A DNA stretch of 64,000 bases, taken from contig JAJHTX010000011.1 in NCBI GenBank assembly GCA_032164295.1, forward strand, positions 1,488,001 to 1,552,000, in the 5' to 3' direction. A model generated the notes under the pieces. That model saw nothing but the letters and a program-made list of their open reading frames with translations. It did not search any database and was not told the DNA's origin. The position numbers were made by a program, and so were the translations under genes. This DNA is from Inonotus obliquus. Lineage: Eukaryota; Basidiomycota; Agaricomycetes; Hymenochaetales; Hymenochaetaceae. Shown in pieces: positions 24,364 to 35,325 of this stretch. The stretch's first letter is position 1; each line of letters starts with the position of its first letter.

Positions 24364-25548
24364 ATGCTTGCGCTTCCTGTCTTTGCTATTGTCACTGTCT
24401 TTTCTATTCGCGCAACACCTGTCCATGCACATGGATATGTTGAAGAGGTCGTCGCCAACGGTGTGACGTATGCGGGTTCTCTGCCTTACTCGGATCCCTA
24501 CGTCAATCCAACCCCCGAACGCATTATTCGCACGATCCCATCGAACGGCCCTGTTGAGGACGTGAACCTGATTGAGTAAGTTATGGTAGACATACCTTGA
24601 TGAAAATTCACTTCTATCTCTTCTCTAGCATCCAATGCAATGGCGATTCGAATAACGGCGTTAATGGGACTGAACCTGCTGGTCTTGTTGCAACGATTGA
24701 AGCCGGGACGGAGCTCAGTCTAAAATGGACAAACGACTGGCATGAATCTCATGTCGTACGTTTCTACATCCACTTCCCAGGATTGCGCCTTTGCCTTCAT
24801 ATCGATTCTTCTTGTTTACAATAGGGTCCTGTTATCACGTATTTGGCGGCAGTACCCGATGGTACTGACATTACTGCCTATAGTCCCGGCACCGAGTGAG
24901 TCTCGTATCTCATAAACCTTTCAGAGTAGGCTTTAATTAATGAATGCTTCCAGTCCCGTTTGGTTCAAGATTGACGAGGCGGGTAAGAATGAACAGGGCG
25001 AGTGGGCCGCAACTGATGGTCTTTATGCCAACAACTATGTGTATACCGTAACTATTCCCGAGTCTCTCCGCCCCGGTCAATATATCGTCCGTCATGAGAT
25101 TATCGCGTTGCATGTGTAAGTGGACCACTATTTCCAACCGATGAGACACATTGTTGACGTGCTTGCTTAGATCATTCTCTTATCCGTAAGTAACTCAAAC
25201 TGAACAACCGAAAGCCTCTCTGAACTATACTCTACACAGAGGTTCACAATTCTACCCCTCATGCATTCAGATCGAAGTAGAAGGTTGCGGAGATTCTTTC
25301 CCTTCTGACGAGCTCCTGGTTTCGTTCCCAGGAGCTTATACTCCAGAAACTCCAGGCATCGTCTTCAATGTTTACACTGGTCGGTATCCTTCGAGCTCTA
25401 TTTTCCCGAGGCAATAATCTGACTTGGACGAACTCTTTTTAGATGACGGTCCCTATCCGATTCCGGGCCCTCCAGTGTGCGTTATCTGTCTGATTCCGAT
25501 TCTGAAGTTGCAGTTTCTGATCTATGACTCTGCAGTTGGACCCCTTGA
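24364..25548 (+). CDS. AA9 lytic polysaccharide monooxygenase, secreted
   Basis: A copper enzyme that oxidatively cleaves cellulose, acting outside the cell. Eight exons: 24364..24575, 24629..24755, 24825..24895, 24954..25115, 25171..25185, 25240..25379, 25443..25476, 25536..25548; phases close, giving about 257 aa. A 22-residue signal peptide (MLALPVFAIV...TPVHA) is cut before HGYVEEV, leaving His1 of the copper-binding histidine brace. The second brace His is in SHV/GPVITYLA. RHEIIALHV and QFYPSC carry the conserved His/Gln/Tyr secondary sphere. There is no CBM1 or GPI signal; the protein ends soon after DDGPYPIPGPPV. Exon 5 is 15 bp and the last coding exon 13 bp. A GTG two codons upstream is not a eukaryotic start, so the ATG at 24364 is used. 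The presence of AA9 points to a plant-biomass-degrading lifestyle. Confidence 0.92.
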
Positions 25549-26282
25549 GACCTCTGAACCGTCTAGGTTTCAACTAACGAGCAGCATTATTCACCCTCGT
25601 AAAATATACCTCACTTGCACCCGGTGTGCGCAATACCTTTACTTGTTTGTACACAATCGAGTTATCAGAATCGTGTTTCTGTTTCGGGTCAACGTCAGAG
25701 ACTCGTGTGTAGCCTAACGAGTGCTCAGAGAAATCAAAACAAATCCCATTCCTCAAGAGCTGGGTTCAGTGCATTGCCCCTTTCCATAGGTAGGGATATC
25801 TTGCGAAAACGCATGCATCCGGATACCTTCATGGATAGTTTACAAACTCGAAAACTCGTCAAAGTCTTGGGTTTGAATAATGAGTCTGAATAGTCTTCAC
25901 TTTCTCTTCTACATACAGAGTGCAAGCAAGTACCGATTACATTTGATAGGCGATATCGAGTCACGAGGCCATAGCGAGTGGGCGTTGAAGGCAAGAAGCT
26001 CAAAGATGGAGGGGAAATACAAGGTAAAACAGTAGCAGGGGGGGCAAGAGGAAGTGAGCAAACAGTTTCGATGAGTTATGGGGCAGTTGTAGTGACACAG
26101 TATGGTTATCATGTGCTATCTAAACAAATAAGAGAATTGGGTTCGGTCAACGGTGATTGGTATATGAACGGCAAAGTTACAGAATGAAAAAATATTGGCC
26201 TCTTACCTGACATGACATACAATGCACGGGTACACCGTTCACAACCGACTAGGCCACTTTGCGTCTTGGGTGCAGCACGCCA
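25549..26282. other. Convergent intergenic region (LPMO / F-box 3' ends)
   Basis: 734 bp where two genes converge. It should hold both 3' UTRs. Short frames show no recognisable domain. Confidence 0.45.
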
Positions 26283-28058
26283 TCATTCTGGGTAATAAAT
26301 TTCAACAAAACTCTGTCCCGACGTCGCCTCTCTTAAAATGGCCACAGCTCCTGAGTACTCTTCCAGCCCGGTTTTAATCAACGTCCTGCCGTATCCGCCG
26401 GAGCTCTCCCCGAGCTCGCTATCCGTCCCGTGTAATAGGTTATTTATACTCGTAGGCTGGCACGAAATAGTTGGGTTTCCTTGTGGATCAAGAGAGACAA
26501 TTCCAAATTCTACCCTCTGATTCCACGAGGGGATATAGAAGAGCATTCTACCCGATCGTGTCATTTTGGGGAACTTGAGGATTCTGAATATATTGATACG
26601 CTCTACTGTCGTACGCGCGCTGAGTATGGTCCACTTCCAGTTTACCGAGTCATCAGAGAAGAATTCGGCTCGTATGGCAGTGAAATGCGGGAAGCTTGTC
26701 GATACTTGCAAGGTAATTGTGAATGTAGCATGACAATCGTTCTTCCAAGGCTTGTCATATATTGCGTACTCCATCCCTCCATTTGAGGCATAAATCGGCT
26801 GGTTTCCCTTTTGATCCCTAATTTCGCCAAGCTTGAGTGTAGTACAGGGAAACTGTTCCAGTTTCAAGAATGATTTGCCAGTAGACTGTGGAGTAAAGAT
26901 GTGGGCGAGCCGGACGGCTTTCAGTTCTTGATGCTCGATGTCGAAGTAAAACAAGTGGTCTCGCCAGATTCGAAGACTGTGCATGTCAATACACCGCTTG
27001 TCATGTCATGTATGCGGGAACGTCAACCCTGAGTTTTGCTTATTATTTCCCGGACTCACTGGAAATCCAATCCTCGCTAATTTCTGTTCATCACATTTGA
27101 GAGCAAGAATGAGGCTGGTTCTGGGATCCACTAGAATGGCAACGTTGTCCGAGACGGGGCAAAGCGTCCCAGCATCCGAGTCGAAGTGAAGCGGATCACT
27201 GAATGAAGCAGAATATATCAAAGTTTGTTGGAACATGCCACTGTCAGGATCCAGGGAAAGACAGTATACTCGAAAGAGTCTACAAGAACGCAAGAGTTAG
27301 AATGATCTGCGGAAAATAATCCTTACTGACCCTTCGAGCATTCCAGCAGCATTCTCGGCACGGCGGACGATGGCTAATATCATGCTGCCATCTGTGCGAA
27401 CTTTGAACTCGTAGCCGTTGACCATGAGTACATCATCCCGTTTATTGTCGTTCTCATATGACCAGACTAGTCGGCTGGAATTCTCCGTGTCAATGATGTA
27501 GAAATCCTCAGACAAGGAAGAGCTGAGAGTAGAAAAGTTATTCCAATAGATGAATAGGTATCTTCCCCCAGGTACGATTCTCGGATAGAACTTGCTGATG
27601 GAACCCATTTTCGGACCAGTAAAAGGTATCCTTTTCTTCAGAGAGAAAATAGGCTTTGACGGAGCTGACGTAATCGTAGACCAGTGTCGCCGGACTGCTC
27701 TGATAGCAATGTTTCGCAGTTCTTCGCAATCGCGACTCTCGACGAAAGAGACGTTTAGTGGAATGTCAGGCGCACAGCTCGGATCGAGGTCGTCGAGCTT
27801 GCTAAGCCAGAAGTGCCTTGCATCGTGCATAATGTACCGTCGTAATTTCCTGCATGTCTTTATTGATACGAGTTCAGACGTAGTGCCGATAGCTATCTGG
27901 TGGCTTACCATTTCCACTAACAAGATGTCCCGGATTTCCATGCATTGTAAAATCTTGAGGAGGACATCGTCAGGGATACCCAGAAGCATAGCTCTGTCGG
28001 TTTGTGGCAAGAACCTGGTGGGGATCAGCTTAAATGAGAAGGCATGTGGACGATACAT
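26283..28058 (-). CDS. F-box protein
   Basis: Four exons on minus: 27909..28058, 27331..27857, 27060..27279, 26283..26996; phases close, giving 536 aa. The N-terminus MLLGIPDDVLLKILQCMEIRD, joined across the first intron to TCRKLRRYIMHDARHFWLSK, forms an F-box, the SKP1-binding module of SCF ubiquitin ligases. The first intron is a multiple of three and stop-free, so unspliced reading would hide it; splicing restores the usual F-box helix. The rest has repeated short strands of the type GGRYLFIYWNN, LRIWRDHLFYFDIE and GRMLFYIPSW, as in the large family of agaricomycete F-box proteins with a beta-rich C-terminal half. The substrate is unknown. Such genes are heavily expanded in mushrooms. Confidence 0.8.
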
Positions 28059-28463
28059 GCATACGGAACCCTAAGTTTCAAGCGGAGTTTGAAATGAAAT
28101 GAGTTCCGGCGGATATCTTGTGAGTGAGTAAAGTTTAGGGCCGGTGAAAGGAATACTTCGGGCCGGGCATCCGTTGAAGAATGGATTAGGACTGCCGCGA
28201 GAGCAATCCTCAGCAGCAGGTAGATGCGCGAAGTTGACTATCGTGGGTAATGATTGTTGTGCTCAAGCAATCCGCACTTTCCTTTTGAATGAAATTACAG
28301 AGTCACCTTAAGAAAAGGAGTCCTCTTCCTTGCCCTTCTTCCAAGTGACCCGCGTTTAGGAATAGTCTTTGTATTTCCATAAAAAATTAATCCTTCGTCT
28401 ATGCAAAGTGCTGTGGTATCTAACGATAAATGAACGAAAACGATGAATACGGATGCCAGTTCC
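28059..28463. other. Intergenic, F-box promoter and ERG6 3' UTR
   Basis: 405 bp, no gene supported. A short A-rich element (cataaaaaattaatcc) lies near 28378, consistent with ERG6 3' processing. Confidence 0.4.
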
Positions 28464-29578
28464 TCAGTTGTCTTCTGGTTTCCTACCGACGACGAGATAC
28501 ATCGGTGTGAACAGCTATAAATAAGTGTCAGCAACGACGGATACTGAATGAGCTGTGAGTGACATGCCTTTGTCTTTCCACCCCTGACAAGAGCATCGGC
28601 TGCGACCTTGAGAGTTTCACTGACATCGTACGTCCCCTTAGGTAACATGCCGAACCATTCCATGAGCCAAATAGCGTTGTGCGAGACAAGTTGGCCACTC
28701 CAGCTCATTCGCCAAACGGTGATGTAGTCCCAGAACGTCTGAGCTTTACGGATGTCACCTTCGAGCGGATAGTACCACGGGACCACATCATCTCGCTCAG
28801 CGAGGTCTTCTTCGTGTTGAATTTGGAAACCGACGTTGATGAGAGCCTGGCGAGCTTTGGCGAGAGGTCGCATTTCGGGGATACCGTTTCCGATTTCGAT
28901 TTCGTGAGCGAGATGTTTGTGTTCTGGAATTGATGGATCCCAGCGGTCGGTCATGCACCATTCGTATACACCGAAGACACCTCCGGGCTTGAGAACTCTT
29001 CGGATTTGTTCGTATACTCCTTCCCATGTCGGCGCGTGCACGGTTGCCTCGATGGCATACACCGCATCGAAAGTGTTATTCCCAAACTGCTCGGCAAGCT
29101 TCATGAAGTCGCCCTTTTCGAAGATCACTTGTTCCGACAGACCCGCGCGTGCAGTGTATTTACGAGCGCGTTGGATCTGGAAGTCATTGTTGTTGATCCC
29201 GACAATATGTACATCCGCGAAGCGTGCAATCTCTCGCGCAGGACCACCAACACCACATCCTACGTCGAGTACGCGCATACCTGGCTTTAGACCCATTTGC
29301 GCCGAGAGATAGTGCTCATGTCGTGCGAGAGAAGCATGGAAGGCTTCGCCCTTGTAGAAACGCGAGAAGTGGAAGCATTGAGACCAGCCATATTCATAGA
29401 GATCAGTTGCGCCATCATAGTATCCGTTCACGACGTCGACATAGCTGCCAAGACGGTTTTCTGTGCCCGCTCCGTTTTCCTTCAACATATCTTTTTGCCA
29501 GAAAGCAGTGTAGCTCTCGACGCGCTTTTCGACGCGACCATCTTCACGTTGTTTCGTAGACATGGCTGGAGTAGACAT
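28464..29578 (-). CDS. ERG6: Sterol 24-C-methyltransferase
   Basis: Transfers methyl from S-adenosylmethionine to C-24 of zymosterol-type sterols in ergosterol synthesis, at the ER and lipid droplets. Two exons on minus, 28568..29578 and 28464..28514, giving 353 aa, in the family range. Motif I VLDVGCGVGGPAREIA begins near residue 103; YEYGWSQCFHFSRF (61-74) is the aromatic sterol-binding signature; IEATVHAPTWEGVYEQI and VLKPGGVFGVYEW follow. The C-terminal exon LFTPMYLVVGRKPEDN matches the end of yeast Erg6. The single intron (28515-28567) has a GC donor (AAG/GCATGT) and AG acceptor; a shift to the nearby GT would break the frame. Two in-frame ATGs occur, 29578 and 29563; either could be used. 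Confidence 0.95.
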
Positions 29579-30151
29579 GCAAAGCAATGGTCAATGATCA
29601 AATCAACAGAAAAAGAAAATTCATGGAAAATCAGTGACTTGAATGGTTCCAAAAGGAATACTCCCATCGTGCAAGCACGTCAAGGGATAATATTATGCAT
29701 CACTCAAGCAGAATTGAACGCTGTACTCACCGTAAGAAATGTCAGGGAGGAGGGGAACTGTGAGAGAAAGAGGGAAACGAGGGAGAGATGGAAGTCGGTC
29801 CTTATGAACAGGTTTGAAATAAATGACGAACCACTTTCCCAGATTTTTTTTTCTTCAGGTCGTCCGATCTTATGTAATTTCGTAGAATACCATTGGTTAG
29901 TCGGACTTTCAACTTTTCAAATTCCACGCGACGCGTCGGGCGACGATCTTATCCAATTCTCATCAGAGATCACTGCCACAACTTCTTTGATCCGTGTTCC
30001 AATCTAGACTGGTCTGAATGCGCATCATGAGTCCTTGGCCGCGTACAACTTCCCGTTGAAAGTTCATATGGAGCTTGTACAATGATGGCGGTCATTAAAC
30101 ACAGGCAAAACATCCGAAAACCGACTAAGCAAGACAAGACAACGTTAAAGA
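29579..30151. promoter_or_regulatory. ERG6 upstream region
   Basis: 573 bp between the ERG6 start and the STN1-like stop. It includes T- and A-rich tracts (gattttttttcttc near 29846) and cgcgacgcgtcgggcgacg near 29928. No sterol-regulatory site can be assigned by eye. Confidence 0.4.
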
Positions 30152-32215
30152 TCAACTACATACAGCCCATCTACCGCCCCCAGCCTTAAATACATGTTCC
30201 TCGTTCTCCAACCATTCCAGCGCAGCCTCTACATCCCAGCTCCCCAAGTTTGTCCATTGTGCGTCTGAATTTCGTAAATACATGGTTACCTCATCTGTGG
30301 TTGGAGCCCGGTGGCGTTTTCGAGATGTCACGCGTGCGCCGTCTTCGAGGCCCGTGAGTATGCGTACAGCGGAGAGAATGAAGGGTGAGATTGTGCGTGC
30401 CGTAACAGGGAGGTAAGACTCCTCGTTCTCATCAGGTTCGGAGAGATAGCCATCGAGGTCTTTTTCCTGCCTGAATTTCTTTGATGTGGCGTTTGTTGTC
30501 CTACTCATGTTAGGCATCGATGTGGCCTCTTTTGCGCAAGATTTCCACAGCCCAGCAGAACCACCGATACTATCTCCGTTCGCTTCAATTGCGTCTTCGC
30601 AAGGTCGTCTTGGACCATTCCAAATGATGATGTTCCCGTCTCTATACAGGTCTCGGATCGTCTTTTTGAATAACCGTTTCATGTTCCGCGAAACCAGTCG
30701 GGGGTCTAGTGAGGTGCTTGAACCACTCTGTGAGATGGATGTGGATGAAGACTTCGTGAAGGATCCTTGGGTGCGCTGAGAGTGATTTTCCTTCTCCCGT
30801 TTCCTCTTCTCCTTCTCTCGACGTCTGACTTCTGCATAGACAACTGCACGAGCCATCTCAGCCAAAATCGGCACGCGCCGAAGGTAGCTAAGTGTAAAAC
30901 CATATTGGCAAGAACCATCGTCTTGAAGTTCTTTCTTCGAGGAGTTTCGCCTACGCGGTTTCGGCGTCTCGAGAGGGGAGGAAGAGCGTTTGTAACGCCT
31001 CTTCGGGGTTGGTGTACCGCAAGAGCTGTAACAATCGGACTCGTTTTCATCACTCTCATCGCACGTACTTCGCATTGGTTGAAATGGTGGCGCAAAATCC
31101 AAGTAGTGCTTGAGATATATACGAAACGTAACATCAGTAAGATCTCGGGAATGTAGACGTGAAGGGTGACAGAGGCGTGGTTGTCGAGTGGACTAAAGAA
31201 ATATATTCAACCCTTTCCTTAATCCTTACAATAGGGGAACATACCGTCGATGCCCGACTGGCCTCGCTCCCGCTGGGGGACGAAATGGAAACCGGTGAAG
31301 AAGGTACCGATTTTAGACGGTTGGAAGAGGGTGTGCTGGGCCGTTTTGGCTGGCAACTAGTGTCTGGGATTTCAAATGGCTCTGGTCGGTAATAGTACTC
31401 GCGGCATAGTCGCAGAACTTCTGTCCAGTGACGAGGTTCCTCGTTCGGGTCACAAATATCTAACGTCGACTTAGCGCAAACGTCGTGCGGCCGGAGAGTG
31501 AAAGACATACGGAAACTGCCTAGCTCAACACGAAGACATCTTGTCCCCCAACCATCGCGAATCCACCCTTGAGCTGAAAGTATCGAGCCTACGTATACCC
31601 TTGGAATGTCAGGTATTGCGGGCAATCCCTTTTTTGATATCGCATCGACTTGCTTGGGCGTCTTTGATGGCCTTTGCCGTTCTGTTCGCTTAAGATCGCA
31701 GTCAATTACTGCTGTACCATCGTCCACTACATAGATGAGATGAAGGTGATGTAGGGGAGGAAGATGATCTCACGCTTAAATCGAGTGATACTGTCAGTCT
31801 CGTCAATCCCGACGACAATGCCTACAACTTTCACTGTACGACATGGCACTCGTCCCATCCAGTAGAATTCTGCGCCTTTCCAACGGATCGCCTTTAGGCT
31901 GGTGTTTGATTTGATAGAGATGAGAATCAACTTACGGTCGTTCTTTACTCGATCCATCTCGAATACATGTTTCGCGCGAACAGGAGCCACCGAAGCCTGG
32001 CTGAAAGTCCATTTGTACAGTTCCGACAGCGAATGGGATGTGCTTCTTCTATATTCTAGTATACCGTTGTGCAACGGTAGACTTGTTTGGCCCTTAATAC
32101 AAAGTGTCTCGGCCTGAGCTTTAGACGGCGCCGGACTCTGTTGTTTCCGCTTTTGAGGCGTCAAGTGATTAGATGATGTTGAAACTTCAGCGCCGTTGAT
32201 TCTGGTGGGATGCAT
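30152..32215 (-). CDS. STN1-like CST-complex telomere protein
   Basis: Four exons on minus: 31774..32215, 31511..31726, 31245..31459, 30152..31108; phases close, giving 609 aa. The N-terminal OB-fold is recognisable from EFYWMGRVPCRTVKVVGIVV and, across intron 1, FKLDDGTAVIDCDLKR, the usual STN1 pattern of a Val-rich strand followed by DDGTG-like DDGTA. ICDPNEEPRHWTEVLRLCRE resembles the OB-fold's closing helix. A basic, Ser/Arg-rich insert follows. The end (TMYLRNSDAQWTNLG, then ALEWLENEEHVFKAGGGRW) looks like the C-terminal winged helix. STN1 with TEN1 caps telomeres and recruits DNA polymerase alpha-primase. The protein is longer than fission-yeast Stn1 (about 325 aa) mainly through the middle insert. 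I am confident of the OB-fold and less so of the winged helix. Confidence 0.75.
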
Positions 32216-33954
32216 CTAATAGCAATGTGAATTTTCAATTTTGGCCGCCGTAGCAATGCAGCGTGGTGAAAGGCAAGAAAGGGAGAGTTCAAGTTGAACC
32301 CGACAAAGACATTGAAAGACGCGTTCCTGCTTGTACAGCACGTGACTGTTCTCCAGTCGCTGTGCCAGTGTGCTCCCTCAAGTCCTTCAGCACTAAATAT
32401 GGTCCATCTATGCCCATTGCTACTGAAACAAAATGCCAGATCCCTTTGACTTTAACACACACACAACGCGAGTCGTCTTCATTCTGCTTTAGCAGTTCTC
32501 AATAGAGCTCATAACCGAGGCAAAGGTATTCTTAACCTTGCTCATCAAAATCACCGGGAGAACAGGAAGAGTCGAAGAGTGGTTCATCTGAAGGATCTCC
32601 ACGACCGCTTTGGATGGGGGTATTGGCGAAGGAGATCATCGGGAGGCTTAGCTGGTCCCTCGAGATTTATTAGCGAGCGTCCGTATATTGACTTTGTACC
32701 GATACAGAATTAATGTGTCGCGTTTGGGACCGCTATGATTCTCAGAAGGTTGGCACAAAGCTCTTTGGCTCACTATCTTCTGTGCTGACGAGACCTGTGA
32801 CCGAGAAACCTGCATTATTGGACGTTTCCGCACACACATATGTTTGGTGTTGGTGTATCATCACTCCATGCAGATCCAAGTGGGAGCTGGTGGCTATGAG
32901 TTTGATGTTGGCACTGTTGCGGGTATTGTTGCCAACGCAACGACTACTGTTGTTAGGAAATGAGGGTTGACCACGGTCTTGATATGACCGTATCGTCATT
33001 GAAACTTCAATGGTAAGCTGCCACATTATCTACTTGTTGGGGTTGAAAATGCTTAGTTTCGATATCCGAAGGCTTTGCATCCGCTACCCAACTCGTCTAT
33101 TGTCCGGCGTTCTCGAGCAGCAGGAGAACCAACATTCAGGACTCCGCATGCTCTCAGTGTCTCTGCTCTGCCGGGAGATCAGCCTCCGAGGCAAGTCCTT
33201 CATCCGTGCGTGGCGAGATGGATGGTATGCTCGGACTTACAACGCCTTCCTGAGTAGCCTCGCCAGGTTTACCTTTCCTTCCCGAGTGGCCTCGAGCCTT
33301 GAGCTTTACGTCGAACCACCGACCCCTCGATCTTCATGTGCGCTACAGGAAGGTTTTAGTTTGCTAGCTGGAGGTCCGCATCAGCCTCCAGGCCTCTCGG
33401 AGCGTAATATGGCATGTTTGAAGAGTGCGCTCTTCTTGGCCGGGAGCCTCGGCACTTCGTAGTACAACATTTTGAGGTACTACAGAATACGGAGTACGTC
33501 CTAACTACCAAAGGCCATAAGGATATTGCGGCGAAGAAGCCGGGCAATCCTCAGTGCAAGTGCTACTACCAGATCTGTCCCAGCTTCTTCAGCTGGTCAA
33601 CCCACCAGTTCCGTCTCCTCCACACCCCGCCATGTACTATTCGCCGACGTAGATGGCGAGAGTATACAGAGGGTGAGTCAGCAGTTGTTCGATACATCAA
33701 GGGTTTGGAAGACTAAACCTTCCGCGACTTCGTGTCGTCACTGTAGACTCAGCACAGAAACAGCCGATTTGCGATCGTCACTACTTGATCGAATCCGCTG
33801 AAAGTATTCATCATGATGCAGATGGTCGACGACTTCCCTGTTATGTCGTTTGTGCTGAGAATTGATCTGCCGTGTCAAAGTTTCTCAACAGACACTGTAC
33901 ATGTTGTAATATTCCGCCTCTCTCGCATGTTTCTGTAACACTTATCTCTTAAGC

Positions 33955-34269
33955 ATGGCTGTCAACATCATAAGCGATGCTAGAACGCTCACGGTTCGCG
34001 AATCGAACTTACTCCGGTTACCTCCCGTGATCACTGAGGAAGTAGTGAGGATTGGGTCAACCTTGAACAAACCCACCGGCAGACCTTGCTTCATCCGTCT
34101 GTTTATCTTCACAAGCCTGTTTTATGGATCTTGTGTTATGTTACGTCTAATAACATGCACCATATCGGATAACGGATATGAAGTAACCGGTGAGAGGTGG
34201 AACCAGCTGGCGATTACAGAACCGGAAAGGTGTGTTTCTTCTGATGTGGGTTGCTTTACTGCAGTTTGA
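33955..34269 (+). CDS. Doubtful 104-aa ORF
   Basis: An ATG-initiated frame in a gene-poor region. It encodes a small protein with one hydrophobic stretch (CFIRLFIFTSLFYGSCVML) that could span a membrane. There is no recognised domain, no splice support and no neighbour logic. It may be chance. Confidence 0.15.
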   Translation: MAVNIISDARTLTVRESNLLRLPPVITEEVVRIGSTLNKPTGRPCFIRLFIFTSLFYGSCVMLRLITCTISDNGYEVTGERWNQLAITEPERCVSSDVGCFTAV

Positions 34270-35229
34270 TGACGATATCCCTCGCATCTGGTGTCACATC
34301 CTCTGTAATGTCTCTGCGGATCTAATGATCTGACGAACTACCGCCACTGGACTTCTAGTGGGTTGGAAGGACGATAGGATTTAAGTAATATGAATTTTGA
34401 TTTGGCTGTTCCACTCTACTTTCTTGTTGGCTGATTCTTATCTCGTTTGTGTAGGCTTTCCGACTTCGGATAGGTTGTGCCAATACCCGGTTCTATGCCA
34501 AGCTTCATAGTATCCTATCAGTATCGCGAACACACCGTCCAGTAGGTAGTACAAGAGATCAGGCGAAGCAGTTTGCTCTAATAGATGGAAGAAGTGCATA
34601 TAAAGAGGGGTCCCTGTAAGATGCAATGGGAGAACTTCTCGTGTCTCTTGCTATGCAATCCAGCAGAATCGAACCTTGATGGGAGTTCTTCCCGGCAAAA
34701 TCGGGTGTGTATTTTCAGTACATTGTCTTCCGTATAACACGTTGACTACTTCACCTCGTGACTATTGAAGTAATTTTGTCCACCCCTAGTCGCACTTCGG
34801 TACCCTCCGAGTCTGGCATTGCCCAGATAAGTACTTGCATCCCCGTAACCGGCATCCTGCTCAAGCGGAAATGGTACTTTAAAAAAAGCAAGACGGAGAT
34901 AGTACTGTCGTTGAGAAGATGCAAGGGAGAAGAATGCCCAAGTAAGGAACGATGGGAACCCGCTTTACACTACCATCGTCATAGGCAAAAGTGGGTGCCT
35001 TGCTTTGTGCAATCCCGTTGGAATTAGATCTCAAGGAAAAAGTGATATACGCTGCGTGCTGTATGGCATGTTGTCATCTTCATCTTCATTTTGACCTCAA
35101 TCCTCTCTCTTCACACCGTTGAGCATCCGCAGCACCGCAACGGTCAACGGTCAATAGTCAACAATCACCGTCATGAAGAAGCACGCACACAGCACGGGGA
35201 TTACACGCTCTAACTTAGTTTATAATTTC

Positions 35230-35325
35230 CATACGCATTTTTTCCCGTTCTCCCGTTCTTTTCGTTCTTCACATTCTTCTCATTCTTCCGTTGTTCTGTT
35301 CGTCCGTTCTTCCGTTCTTCAAGAT
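35230..35325 (+). repeat. Imperfect (C)GTTCTTC / CATTCTTC pyrimidine repeats
   Basis: The + strand carries repeated seven- to nine-base units such as cgttcttc, cattcttc and ccgttcttc in near-tandem order. It may be a simple repeat or the polypyrimidine core of a promoter. Confidence 0.6.

Noticed and set aside
31880..31970. Possible 37-bp intron in STN1 exon 1 (gtaagttg...ccag)
   Set aside because: Too short and removal creates a stop; the unspliced reading keeps the OB-fold intact.
33010..33801. Several plus-strand frames that look like exons
   Set aside because: Most begin at non-ATG codons, switch frame without splice consensus and show no family. A decayed gene cannot be excluded.
34640..34690. 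Possible tRNA B-box (gaatcgaacc, minus ggttcgattc)
   Set aside because: No A-box or acceptor stem could be paired around it, so no tRNA is called.
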